From Rhodospirillales bacterium (GTDB lineage Bacteria > Pseudomonadota > Alphaproteobacteria > Acetobacterales > Acetobacteraceae): a stretch of 45,137 nucleotides of DNA. The stretch is taken from positions 1 to 45,137 of the forward strand of contig JAGWRU010000125.1 in the NCBI GenBank assembly GCA_028869595.1. The letters run 5' to 3'. Positions 34,188-42,580 of the stretch are shown here, piece after piece. The position numbers were made by a program, and so were the translations under genes. Position 1 is the stretch's first letter. Each line of letters begins with the position of its first letter. Under the pieces are notes generated by a model. It was not told the origin of the DNA and did not search any database. It was given only the letters and a program-made list of their open reading frames with translations.

Positions 34188-35003
34188 ATGCATCAACAAG
34201 GCACGGACCGCCGCGTGAACGTCGCGATCGAACCCCATAAGGCACGCAGGCTCTACCTGCTGCTACGCGACGAGATCAGCAGCGGCGTGCGTGCGCCGGG
34301 TGTCCGCCTAGCCAGCGAACCGGCGCTTGCGGCCGAACACGGCGTGTCCCGCGTCACCGTGCGCCGCGCGCTCGATCTGCTGGCAGCGGAAGGGCTGGTG
34401 CTGCGCCGCCCCGGTTCCGGAACCTTCGTGCGCCATGGCGCCAGCGCGCGTCCGGTCGTCGCTGATCTGCCGAACATGCTTTCGGCCCTGATCGCCATGG
34501 GGCGGGCGTCGAAAGTCCGGCTTCTATCCTTCGATTATCTGCGCCCGCCGCCCGACATCGCGGCGGCGCTGGCGCTGGATACGGATGAACGGGTGCAGCG
34601 CTCGGTGCGGGTGCGCATGATCGACGATGCGCCGTTCTCCTACCTGATCACCCATGTGCCGGAGCGGATCGGCACCACCTATTCCGAGGCCGATCTCGCC
34701 ACCACGCCGTTCCTGGAACTGGTGGAACGCTCGGGCATTGCCGCACCCGAGCGCGCGGTGCAGACCATCAGCGCGGCCCTCGCCGGCCCCGAGATGGCAG
34801 AGGCGCTGGGGCTCGGCATCGGCGCGGCGCTGACCACGATGACCCGCACCGTCTTTGACCGCGACGGGCGCGGGGTGGAGCATCTGCAGGCTTTCTACCG
34901 GCCCGACCGTTACGCGTTTCAATTCGACCTGCTGCGCACCGGCAATGCCGGAGCACGAAAATGGACGCCGGCCGATGCGCCCCGCGCCGATCCCGGCCCT
35001 TGA
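34188..35003 (+). CDS. GntR-family transcriptional regulator (UTRA domain) of the hydantoinase/LeuCD-like operon
   Basis: 271 residues (262 if it starts at the GTG at 34215; no strong ribosome site settles the start). The winged helix reads ARRLYLLLRDEISSG through EHGVSRVTVRRALDLLAAEGLV, then RRPGSGTFV. The UTRA-like effector domain follows. It lies 14 bases before the lyase gene and is probably cotranscribed with it, so it is the likely local regulator of the operon. Its target is probably the 18-bp palindrome just upstream. It is not closely similar to the GntR protein encoded next to it. Confidence 0.88.
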   Translation: MHQQGTDRRVNVAIEPHKARRLYLLLRDEISSGVRAPGVRLASEPALAAEHGVSRVTVRRALDLLAAEGLVLRRPGSGTFVRHGASARPVVADLPNMLSALIAMGRASKVRLLSFDYLRPPPDIAAALALDTDERVQRSVRVRMIDDAPFSYLITHVPERIGTTYSEADLATTPFLELVERSGIAAPERAVQTISAALAGPEMAEALGLGIGAALTTMTRTVFDRDGRGVEHLQAFYRPDRYAFQFDLLRTGNAGARKWTPADAPRADPGP

Positions 35004-35017
35004 TCGAGGAAACGACC

Positions 35018-35902
35018 ATGACAGCCAACAGCCTGAAACAGCGTCTGGCGGCCGGTGAGACGGTTCTTGCCCCCGGCGTCTTCGACGCGCTGACCGCGAT
35101 GATCGCGGCCAATGCGGGTTTCACGACGCTGTACCTCTCGGGCGGGGCGATCGCCTATACCAAGCTCGGCCGCCCCGATATCGGCCTGGTCAGCATGACC
35201 GAAGTGGCCGATACCATCACCCTGGTGCGCGACCGGGTTGGCACGGCGCTGATCGTCGATGCCGATAACGGCTATGGCAATGCGCTGAACACGCAGCGCA
35301 CGGTGCGCCTGTTCGAACGCGCTGGCGCCTCGGCCATTCAGCTGGAGGATCAGAGTTTTCCCAAGCGCTGCGGGCATCTGCAGGATAAGTCGCTGATCCC
35401 GGTGGCGGAGATGGTCGGCAAGCTGCGTGCCGCGCTCGATGCGCGGAGCAGCGCGGAAACTCTGATCATCGCCCGCACCGACGCCATCGCGGTGGAAGGC
35501 TTCGAGGCAGCGCTGGAACGCGCGCATCTCTATGCCGATGCGGGCGCCGATATCCTGTTCGTGGAGGCACCGCGCACCGAGGCGCAGATGCGGATGCTGA
35601 CCGCGACACTCGGGCCGCGCTGCCCGCTGCTGGCCAACATGGTCGAAGGCGGCGATACGCCGCTTTCCTCGGCCGCCGATCTGGCGGAAATGGGCTTTCG
35701 CATCGCCATCTTTCCCGGCGGCATCGTGCGCGCCCTGGCCCGCACCGCGCGCGACTACTACGCCTCGCTGCATGCCGCCGGCAGCAATTCCCCCTTCGCC
35801 GAACGCATGTTCGATTTCAAGGGGCTGAATGGCGTGCTGGGTACCGAGGCCATGCTGAACCTCGGCACGCGCTACGAGGCGGCGGGGAAGCGCGAGGCAT
35901 GA
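35018..35902 (+). CDS. Isocitrate lyase/PEP mutase superfamily lyase (methylisocitrate/dimethylmalate lyase-like)
   Basis: 294 residues, TIM-barrel lyase. The active-site loop FPKRCGH has the catalytic Cys118 and is like the KKCGH/KRCGH loop of carbon-carbon lyases; PEP mutases lack this cysteine. Metal-binding residues are in VDADNGYGN (D81, D83) and QLEDQ (E110, D111). Homologues cleave 2-methylisocitrate, 2,3-dimethylmalate or oxaloacetate. Here it is coupled to a LeuCD-like hydro-lyase, which suggests a 2-hydroxy- or 2-alkyl-malate substrate; this is inference. CGAGGA lies 8 bases before the ATG at 35018. Its stop overlaps the HyuB start (ATGA). Confidence 0.88.
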   Translation: MTANSLKQRLAAGETVLAPGVFDALTAMIAANAGFTTLYLSGGAIAYTKLGRPDIGLVSMTEVADTITLVRDRVGTALIVDADNGYGNALNTQRTVRLFERAGASAIQLEDQSFPKRCGHLQDKSLIPVAEMVGKLRAALDARSSAETLIIARTDAIAVEGFEAALERAHLYADAGADILFVEAPRTEAQMRMLTATLGPRCPLLANMVEGGDTPLSSAADLAEMGFRIAIFPGGIVRALARTARDYYASLHAAGSNSPFAERMFDFKGLNGVLGTEAMLNLGTRYEAAGKREA

Positions 35903-37602
35903 GCACGCCGATCGACGCGGCCGCCGCGCGGCTCGACCCCGTCACCCTGGCCGTGCTGCAGGGCAGGCTGGAACAGATCGCCGACGAGATGGATGCAACC
36001 CTCTATCGCTCGGCCTTCAATCCGATCATCGCCGAGGCGCGTGATGCCTGCCACGGGCTGTATCACGCCAGCACCGGCGATACGCTGGTGCAGGGCAGCA
36101 AGGGGTTGCCGATCTTCGTCGGTGCGATGTCCTTCGCGGTGAAGGCGGTGATCGCCAAGGTCGCGCGCGAAGGCGGGCTTTCGCCCGGCGATACCTTCCT
36201 GTTCAACGACCCCTATGCCGGGGGCACCCACCTCAATGACTTCCGCCTGGTCCGGCCGGTCTTCCGCGGCGGCGAATTATTCTGCTGGCTGGCCTCGGTC
36301 GGACATTGGCTGGATATCGGCGGCGCGGTGCCGGGCGGCTATAATCCCAAGGCGACGGAGAGTTTTCAGGAAGGCGTGCGCATTCCGCCGGTCAAGCTGA
36401 TCGCGGCGGGCGAGATGCGCCAGGACGTACTCGATATCCTGGCCGCCAATACGCGCGTGCCGGTTTCGAACTGGGGCGATCTGAACGGGCAGCTCAACGC
36501 GCTCGATCTCGGCATGCGGCGCCTCGGGGCGCTGCTCGACGAGTATGGCGAGGCGACCATCGCCACCGCCTTCGATGCGTTTTCCGACCGGGCGGAGGCG
36601 CTGATGCGGGCCGCCATTCATGCCCTGCCGGACGGGCAGTACGCCTTCGAGGATTATCTCGATAATGACGGCATCACCGAGACACGCCTGACCATCGCGC
36701 TCGACCTGCGTATCGAGGGCGATACGATGGTGCTGGATTTCTCCCGTTCCGCCGCCGCCGTACAGGGGCCGATCAACATTGCCGAGGCGACCACCATCGC
36801 CGCCTGCTATGTCGCGCTGAAGCATGTCTTCACCGACGTGCCGGCCAATGCCGGCTGCCTGCGCCCGATCCGCTTCGTGGTGCCCGATACCACCTTGCTG
36901 GGGGCCGGCGCGCCGCGCCCGATGGCGGGTTATACCGAAACCATTCTGCGCCTGATCGGGGTGATTTTCGGCGCCCTGGCCAAGGCCGATCCGGCACGCG
37001 CCACCGCCGCGCCGTTCGGCACGATCAACGCGCTGTCGATCGCCGGCCATCGCAAGGACGGCACGCGCTGGGTGATGTTCTCCTTCTTTGGCGGCGGGCT
37101 GGGCGGCAATCCGGAAAGCGACGGGCTGAGCCACGCCAACAACCCGATCTCCACCGCCACCATCCCGCCCGTGGAGATCCTGGAGGCGGCGTATCCGGTG
37201 GTCTTCACCCAATGGGCGCTGCGCCCGGACAGTGCCGGGGCGGGCACGCATCGCGGCGGACTGGGCGCGATCTATGAGATCGAAACCCTGACCGAGGCGG
37301 ATGTGTTCCTGCTGGGCGAGCGCGGCACGGTGCCGCCCTTCGGCACGGCGGGCGGCTCGGCGGCGGCACTGAACGTCTTCGAGTGGCAGACGACCGAAGG
37401 CATGGCACGCCCGAAGCTGGTTTCCAAAGTGACGGATGTCCATCTTTCCGCCGGCCAGCGCGTGCGGCTGCAGACCCCGGGCGGCGGCGGCTGGGGCGAT
37501 CCTGCCGGACGCGATCGGGCGCGGATCCGCCGCGATGTGCGGCTGGGCTATGTCAGCGCCGAAGCCGCGGCGCGCGCATACGGCATGGATGGCGAAGCAT
37601 GA
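35899..37602 (+). CDS. hyuB: Hydantoinase/oxoprolinase family subunit B (HyuB)
   Basis: 567 residues, a typical HyuB. Conserved blocks are LDPVTLAVLQGRLEQIADEMDATLYRSAF at the start, NDPYAGGTHLNDF near residue 105, and CLRPIRFVVP and GGLGGNPESDGLSHANNPIS in the second half. HyuA/HyuB pairs hydrolyse a cyclic amide with ATP, as in N-methylhydantoinase and 5-oxoprolinase; related pairs act as carboxylases on ketones, which cannot be excluded. It starts in the stop of the lyase gene (ATGA) and its own stop overlaps the HyuA start the same way, so the subunits are coupled. Confidence 0.92.
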   Translation: MSTPIDAAAARLDPVTLAVLQGRLEQIADEMDATLYRSAFNPIIAEARDACHGLYHASTGDTLVQGSKGLPIFVGAMSFAVKAVIAKVAREGGLSPGDTFLFNDPYAGGTHLNDFRLVRPVFRGGELFCWLASVGHWLDIGGAVPGGYNPKATESFQEGVRIPPVKLIAAGEMRQDVLDILAANTRVPVSNWGDLNGQLNALDLGMRRLGALLDEYGEATIATAFDAFSDRAEALMRAAIHALPDGQYAFEDYLDNDGITETRLTIALDLRIEGDTMVLDFSRSAAAVQGPINIAEATTIAACYVALKHVFTDVPANAGCLRPIRFVVPDTTLLGAGAPRPMAGYTETILRLIGVIFGALAKADPARATAAPFGTINALSIAGHRKDGTRWVMFSFFGGGLGGNPESDGLSHANNPISTATIPPVEILEAAYPVVFTQWALRPDSAGAGTHRGGLGAIYEIETLTEADVFLLGERGTVPPFGTAGGSAAALNVFEWQTTEGMARPKLVSKVTDVHLSAGQRVRLQTPGGGGWGDPAGRDRARIRRDVRLGYVSAEAAARAYGMDGEA

Positions 37603-39668
37603 GCAGCAAGGCCGGCCTGGTCGGCGTCGATGTCGGCGGTACCTTCACCGATCTGTTCCATTTCGACGAAGCGACGGGTCATTTCCGCACCGCGAAAGTC
37701 CCGTCCAATCGCGGCGACGAGGCGGTGGGATTCCTGCACGGCCTGGCGCAATTCGGCGCGGTGGCCGATCTCTCCTCGATCGTGCATGGCACCACGGTCG
37801 GCACCAACGCGCTGCTGGAGCGCAAGGGCGCGCGGATCGGCCTGATCACCACGGCGGGATTTCGCGACGTGCTGGAAATGCGCCGCCGTGACCGGCGCCA
37901 TACCTGGGGGCTGTGGGGCGATTTCATCCCCGTCATCGATCGCGACATGCGCGTCGAGGTGGCCGAGCGCGTCCTGGCCGATGGGACGATCCGCCAGGCC
38001 GTCGACCCCGAGGATGTCGCCCGCGCCGCCCGTGCGCTGCACGCCGCCGGCGCCGAGGCGCTGGCGATCTGCTTCCTGAACGCCTATGCCAACCCCGCCA
38101 ACGAGGAGGTGGCGCGCGCCGCGGCGCTTGGCGTGTGGCCCAATGCGCATGTCGAATGCTCCTCGCGCATCCTGCCCGAGATCCGCGAGTTCGAGCGGAC
38201 ATCGACCACCGCGCTGAATGCCTATCTGCAGCCGGTGGTGGGGAGTTATCTGGCCAAGCTGGATGCCGCGCTGGCCAGCCAGGATTTCACCGGGCGCTTT
38301 CATATCGTGCAATCCAATGGCGGGGTGATGTCGACCGAGACGGCGCGTCGCCTGCCGGTGCGCACCGCGCTGTCCGGCCCGGCGGCCGGCGTGATCGCCG
38401 CAGCCGCCATCGCCCGCGCCGCCGGCTTCGCCAATGTCATCACAGGCGATCTGGGCGGCACTTCCTTCGACGTTTCCGTGGTGGTGGAAGGCGAGACAGC
38501 GCTGGCCGCGCAAACCACCGTCGATTTCGGCCTGGTGATCCGCACCCCGATGATCGAGATCACGACGATCGGCGCCGGCGGCGGCTCGATCGCCCATGTC
38601 GATGCCGGCGGCTTCCTGCAGGTCGGGCCGGAAAGCGCGGGATCGCGGCCCGGACCGGTCTGCTACGGCCAGGGCAATACCCGACCGACCCTGACCGATG
38701 CCAATGTCGTGCTTGGGCGCATCAATGCCGAAAAGCCGATCGGCGGCGCGCTGGCGCGGCTCGATGTAGCGGCGGCCAAAGCGGCGATCGCGCAGCATGT
38801 CGGCATGCCGCTCGGCCTCGATGCGATGGCCGCGGCCGAGGCGATCGTGCGCGTCGCCGACAGCCGCATGGCCGGGGCGATCCGTCTCGTGTCGATCGAG
38901 CGTGGCCATGATCCAGGCAAATTCGCGGCCGTGCCCTTCGGCGGCGGCGGCGCGCTGCATGTCGGCGCGCTGCTGAAGGATGTCGGGCTGAAGGCGGCGC
39001 TGGTGCCGCGCTATCCCGGCGTCACCTCGGCGCTGGGCTGCATCATCGCCGATATCCGCCACGACCATGTGCAGACCGTCAATCTGACGCTCGACACGCT
39101 GAACCCGGATGCGCTCGACGCGCGCATGCGCGCCACGGCCGATGCCGCCATCGCGGTGGTGCGCGAGGCGGGGCTGAGCGTCGAGCGCATCGACACGATG
39201 TTCGAACTCGACATGCATTATATCGGCCAGACCCATACGGTCGCCGTGCCGCTGCCGGTGACGCTGTCGCCCGCGGGCACCGGCATCAGCCATGCGATGA
39301 TCCGCTCGGCCTTCGAAGCCGCCTATCGCACCTCCTTCAGCCGGCTGCTCGACGGGCTCGGCATGCGCATCGTCAATCTCCGCACCGCCGCGATCGGTCG
39401 GCGCCCGCACTTCGATCTCTCCGCCCTCGCCCCGGACGCCGATGCCAGCCTTGCCGCCGCCACGCGCCCAAGCCGCGCGGTGTGGTTCGCCGGCGCCTGG
39501 CACGACACGGCCGTGTATGACCGTCTCGCCCTGCCGGTCGGGGCGGAGATCGCGGGGCCGGCCATTCTGGAACAGCCCGATGCGACCACGGTGATCGATC
39601 CCGATCTGCGCGCCCGCGTCGACCGGCTGGGCAATGTCATCGTCACCCGCGCGGGGGCAGAAGCATGA
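37599..39668 (+). CDS. hyuA: Hydantoinase/oxoprolinase family subunit A (HyuA), ATP-binding
   Basis: 689 residues. The phosphate-binding motif GVDVGGTFTDLF opens the actin-like ATPase domain. HGTTVGTNALLERKGARIGLITTAGFRDVLEMRR follows in the Hydant_A_N region, and the second nucleotide segment GDLGGTSFDVSV and GAGGGSIA are in the middle. Length matches N-methylhydantoinase alpha subunits. It acts with HyuB to open a cyclic imide, lactam or hydantoin with ATP. The ATG at 37599 is preferred to longer in-frame starts because it overlaps the HyuB stop (ATGA) and the family core follows at once. Confidence 0.92.
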   Translation: MSSKAGLVGVDVGGTFTDLFHFDEATGHFRTAKVPSNRGDEAVGFLHGLAQFGAVADLSSIVHGTTVGTNALLERKGARIGLITTAGFRDVLEMRRRDRRHTWGLWGDFIPVIDRDMRVEVAERVLADGTIRQAVDPEDVARAARALHAAGAEALAICFLNAYANPANEEVARAAALGVWPNAHVECSSRILPEIREFERTSTTALNAYLQPVVGSYLAKLDAALASQDFTGRFHIVQSNGGVMSTETARRLPVRTALSGPAAGVIAAAAIARAAGFANVITGDLGGTSFDVSVVVEGETALAAQTTVDFGLVIRTPMIEITTIGAGGGSIAHVDAGGFLQVGPESAGSRPGPVCYGQGNTRPTLTDANVVLGRINAEKPIGGALARLDVAAAKAAIAQHVGMPLGLDAMAAAEAIVRVADSRMAGAIRLVSIERGHDPGKFAAVPFGGGGALHVGALLKDVGLKAALVPRYPGVTSALGCIIADIRHDHVQTVNLTLDTLNPDALDARMRATADAAIAVVREAGLSVERIDTMFELDMHYIGQTHTVAVPLPVTLSPAGTGISHAMIRSAFEAAYRTSFSRLLDGLGMRIVNLRTAAIGRRPHFDLSALAPDADASLAAATRPSRAVWFAGAWHDTAVYDRLALPVGAEIAGPAILEQPDATTVIDPDLRARVDRLGNVIVTRAGAEA

Positions 39669-40276
39669 ACCACGCGCCGGTTCCGCTGGCGCAGACGGCG
39701 CTGCTCGCGGCCGATCTGCAGAATGATTTCCTGCATCCCGATGGCGCCTATGGCCGGGCCGGCATGGTCTCGCCCGAGGCCGCCGCCCTGCCCGCGCGGC
39801 TGGCGCCGCTGGCCGATCGCATCCGTGCCGGCGGCGGCTGGATCGTTTCCACCCATTTCACCCTGGTCCCCGGCCGCGGTGGAGAGCCGATGATCCGCCC
39901 GCATCTGAAGGCGTTGCGGCCCTTCCTCAAACGCGGCGATTTTCTGCCCGGCGGCTGGGGCCATGCGCTGGTCGATGCCTTGCAGCCGGCCGATCTGGCG
40001 GTGGAGAAGATCGCCTATTCCGCCTTCTATCAAAGCCGGCTGGAATGGGTGCTGGCGAAGAACGGCATCACCCGGCTGCTGGTGGCGGGTGTCGTGACCA
40101 ATGGCGGGGTCGCCTCCACCGTGCGCGATGCCCATGTCCGCGAATTCGACGTCACCGTGATCGAGGATGGCTGCGCCGCCCCGACACCCGCCCTGCATGC
40201 GCAAGCCATTGCCGGGCTGCGTCCGATCGCGCGCATCGCAACGATTGCCGAACTGATCGGGGAAATCAGCGGGTGA
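39665..40276 (+). CDS. Isochorismatase-family protein lacking the catalytic cysteine
   Basis: 203 residues, cysteine-hydrolase (isochorismatase) fold. D17 in AADLQNDF and K115 in VEKIAYSAF are in place. The third residue, Cys in the family motif TN-x-C-V-E-S-T, is Gly148 here (TNGGVAST). Cysteine is required by N-carbamoylsarcosine amidase, nicotinamidase and maleamate amidase; true isochorismatases such as PhzD also lack it. So an ordinary amidohydrolase reaction is doubtful despite its place after a hydantoinase, where an N-carbamoyl or half-amide hydrolase would be expected. The ATG overlaps the HyuA stop (ATGA). Confidence 0.86.
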   Translation: MNHAPVPLAQTALLAADLQNDFLHPDGAYGRAGMVSPEAAALPARLAPLADRIRAGGGWIVSTHFTLVPGRGGEPMIRPHLKALRPFLKRGDFLPGGWGHALVDALQPADLAVEKIAYSAFYQSRLEWVLAKNGITRLLVAGVVTNGGVASTVRDAHVREFDVTVIEDGCAAPTPALHAQAIAGLRPIARIATIAELIGEISG

Positions 40277-40497
40277 TCGGCCTGCCGCCGGTTCTCTTCG
40301 GCGCCGGTGCCGCCCCCGCCCGGCGATGCGGTTCCGGGCGCGATGGCACCGCCGCGCCGGCATGCGTACTGTCCGCGCGCATCGCCGCAGGCTATCGTTC
40401 GGATCATGGGCGGCATGCCGGCGCGGGTCTCGGCCGGATCGCCGCACCGGCCGCGGGGATGCAGCGGCAGAACGGGAAGAACGGAACCGCACCATGA
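40273..40497 (+). CDS. Possible small coupled ORF between the isochorismatase-like gene and leuC-like
   Basis: A 74-codon frame starts at a GTG that overlaps the upstream stop (GTGA) and ends in a TGA that overlaps the leuC-like ATG (ATGA). It fills the 217-base gap and repeats the overlap pattern of the operon. The product would be Gly/Ala/Arg-rich with no domain. The same frame also stays open inside the preceding gene, so in this GC-rich DNA the frame may be accidental. Its coding status is unsure; it may only serve for translational coupling. Confidence 0.25.
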   Translation: MIGLPPVLFGAGAAPARRCGSGRDGTAAPACVLSARIAAGYRSDHGRHAGAGLGRIAAPAAGMQRQNGKNGTAP

Positions 40498-41888
40498 ATG
40501 CCGCGCCACGCAGCCTGTTCGATAAAGTCTGGCAATCCCACGTCGTGGCCATGCGCGAAGACGGTCAGGCCCTGCTCGGGATCGACCGGCATCTGCTGCA
40601 CGAAGGCTCGTTTCACGGCTTCGCCATGCTCGACCATGCCGGGCGGCATATCCGCAGGCCGGAACTGACATTCGCCGTCGCCGATCACTACGTGCCGACC
40701 CGCGACCGCGCCCGGCCGATCGCCGATCCGGCCATTGCGCGCATGGTCCGGCTGCTGGCCGAGAACGCCGCCCGCCACGGCATCGCCCATTTCGGCCTTT
40801 CGGATGCGCGCCAGGGCATCGTTCATGTCGTGGCCCCGGAACAGGGCATCACCCTGCCCGGCCTGACCCTGGTCTGCGGCGACAGCCACACCTCCACCCA
40901 TGGCGCCTTCGGGGCGCTGGCCTTCGGCATCGGCGCGACCGAGGTTGCGCATGTGCTCGCCACCCAGATGCTGTGGCAGCGCCGGCCGCGCACGCTGCGC
41001 GTCACGCTGGACGGTGCGCTCGGCGCGCATGTCGCGGCGAAGGACGTGATCCTGGCGATCATCGCGCGGATCGGCGCGGGCGGCGCGGCCGGCCATGTGC
41101 TGGAATATGACGGCGCGGCGATCCGCGCGCTCGACATGGCCGGACGCATGACCATCTGCAACATGTCGATCGAAGCCGGCGCGCGGGCCGGCATGATCGC
41201 CCCGGACGAGACGACATTCCAATGGGTCGCCGGTCGTGCCTATGCCCCGAAAGGCGCATTATTCGATCAGGCCGTCGCCGCCTGGCGCGCGCTGCCGAGC
41301 GATCCCGGCGCCGCTTTCGACCGGGAAGTGACGCTGGACGCCGGCGCCATCACCCCGCATGTCACCTGGGGCACCAGTCCGGAAACCGCCCTGCCGATCA
41401 CCGCCCGGGTGCCGGAACCGCGCGGTGCGCAGGCCGGCGAGATCCGCACGATGCTGGACTATATGGGCCTCACGCCCGGCATGGCGCTGCAGGAGATCGC
41501 CATCGACCGCGTCTTCATCGGCTCCTGCACCAATGCGCGGATCGAGGATCTGCGCGCCGCTGCCGCCGTGCTGCGCGGCCGGCGCGCGGTGGTGCCCGGC
41601 CTTGTCGTGCCCGGCTCCACCCCGGTTCGCGCCCAGGCGGAGGCGGAAGGCCTGGACCGCATCTTCCGCGAGGCCGGGCTGGAATGGCGAGAGGCCGGGT
41701 GTTCGATGTGCGTCGGCATCAATGGCGATCTGCTGGCGCCGGGCCAGCGCTCCGCCTCCACCACCAACCGCAATTTTCAGGGCCGGCAGGGACCGGGCGC
41801 GCGCACCCATCTGATGAGCCCGGCCATGGTCGCCGCCGCCGCCGTGACCGGGCGGATCAGCGATGTCCGCCAGTTGCAGGAGGGTTGA
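40494..41888 (+). CDS. LeuC-like hydro-lyase large subunit (aconitase/isopropylmalate isomerase family)
   Basis: 464 residues. The [4Fe-4S] ligands align exactly with E. coli LeuC: C345 ([11 protein letters not shown]), C403 and C406 (CSMC). [16 protein letters not shown] and [13 protein letters not shown] are shared with LeuC. The segment that in true isopropylmalate isomerase reads HEVTSPQAF reads HEGSFHGF here (residues 36-43), so leucine biosynthesis is not supported. Related enzymes hydrate maleate, citraconate or 2,3-dimethylmaleate. The operon context of a lyase and a hydantoinase suggests a degradation step. The ATG at 40494 is chosen because the family N-terminus ([11 protein letters not shown]) follows; longer in-frame starts read through non-conserved sequence. 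Confidence 0.9.
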   Translation: MNAAPRSLFDKVWQSHVVAMREDGQALLGIDRHLLHEGSFHGFAMLDHAGRHIRRPELTFAVADHYVPTRDRARPIADPAIARMVRLLAENAARHGIAHFGLSDARQGIVHVVAPEQGITLPGLTLVCGDSHTSTHGAFGALAFGIGATEVAHVLATQMLWQRRPRTLRVTLDGALGAHVAAKDVILAIIARIGAGGAAGHVLEYDGAAIRALDMAGRMTICNMSIEAGARAGMIAPDETTFQWVAGRAYAPKGALFDQAVAAWRALPSDPGAAFDREVTLDAGAITPHVTWGTSPETALPITARVPEPRGAQAGEIRTMLDYMGLTPGMALQEIAIDRVFIGSCTNARIEDLRAAAAVLRGRRAVVPGLVVPGSTPVRAQAEAEGLDRIFREAGLEWREAGCSMCVGINGDLLAPGQRSASTTNRNFQGRQGPGARTHLMSPAMVAAAAVTGRISDVRQLQEG

Positions 41889-41891
41889 GCC

Positions 41892-42500
41892 ATGGCCACC
41901 CCGTTCACCGTTCTGACCGCCGCCGCCGTGGCGCTGGACCGCGCCAATGTCGATACCGACCAGATCATCCCGGCCCGCTTCCTGAAGCAGCCGCGCGGCG
42001 TCGGCTACGGGCAGTTTCTGTTCCATGATCTGCGCGCCGGCGAAGACGGGTTTCCGCTCGACGCGCCAGCCGCCGCGGGTGCCGCGATCCTGGTCGCGGC
42101 CCGCAATTTCGGCTGCGGCTCCTCACGCGAGGGGGCGGTCTATGCGCTGGTCGATGGCGGCATACGCTGCGTGATCGCGCCCAGCTTCGGCGACATCTTC
42201 GCCTCCAACGCCGCCAAGAACGGGCTGCTGACCATCGCGCTGGAGGAGGCGCGGATCGCCGCCTTGCTCGCCCGCCTTACCGCCATGCCGGGCAGCACGA
42301 TGACCGTCGACCTGCCGGCCCAGCGCCTGACCGATCCGGATGGCGCAACGTGCGACTTCGCCATCGACCCGTTCCGCAAGCGCTGCATGGTCGAAGGGCT
42401 GGACGATGTCGCCCTGACCCTGGAATACGCCGCAGCGATCGCGGCCTATGACCGGCGCATCGCCACCGAGGAGGGCTGGCGCATTCCCCAGCCGGGCTGA
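41892..42500 (+). CDS. LeuD-like hydro-lyase small subunit
   Basis: 202 residues, swivel domain of the aconitase family. Family marks are ANVDTDQIIPARFLK, ARNFGCGSSREGAVYALVDGGIRCVIAPSFGDIFASNAAKNGLL and the short C-terminal helices typical of LeuD. FGCGSSRE carries the catalytic serine region. The gene follows the LeuC-like stop by three bases, so the two subunits make one heterodimer. The same uncertainty about the substrate applies as for the large subunit. Confidence 0.9.
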   Translation: MATPFTVLTAAAVALDRANVDTDQIIPARFLKQPRGVGYGQFLFHDLRAGEDGFPLDAPAAAGAAILVAARNFGCGSSREGAVYALVDGGIRCVIAPSFGDIFASNAAKNGLLTIALEEARIAALLARLTAMPGSTMTVDLPAQRLTDPDGATCDFAIDPFRKRCMVEGLDDVALTLEYAAAIAAYDRRIATEEGWRIPQPG

Positions 42501-42580
42501 GGCGCGATGGGCGCGCCGTCATTCCCCGAATCGCGCGCGCCCCGTAAGGATCGGCCGGCACCGAGATCAGGGAGGCTGCC

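Noticed and set aside
37548-39503. 651-codon open frame on - opposite hyuA
   Set aside because: HyuA is unmistakable on the + strand; the opposite frame has no recognisable motif.
35899-40276. Creatinine/N-methylhydantoin degradation operon
   Set aside because: HyuAB plus an isochorismatase-fold protein fits at first sight, but that protein lacks the cysteine required for N-carbamoylsarcosine amidase, and no creatinine deaminase or sarcosine oxidase is present.
40494-42500. Leucine biosynthesis leuCD
   Set aside because: No leuA or leuB nearby, the substrate loop differs from the biosynthetic motif, and the neighbours are catabolic.
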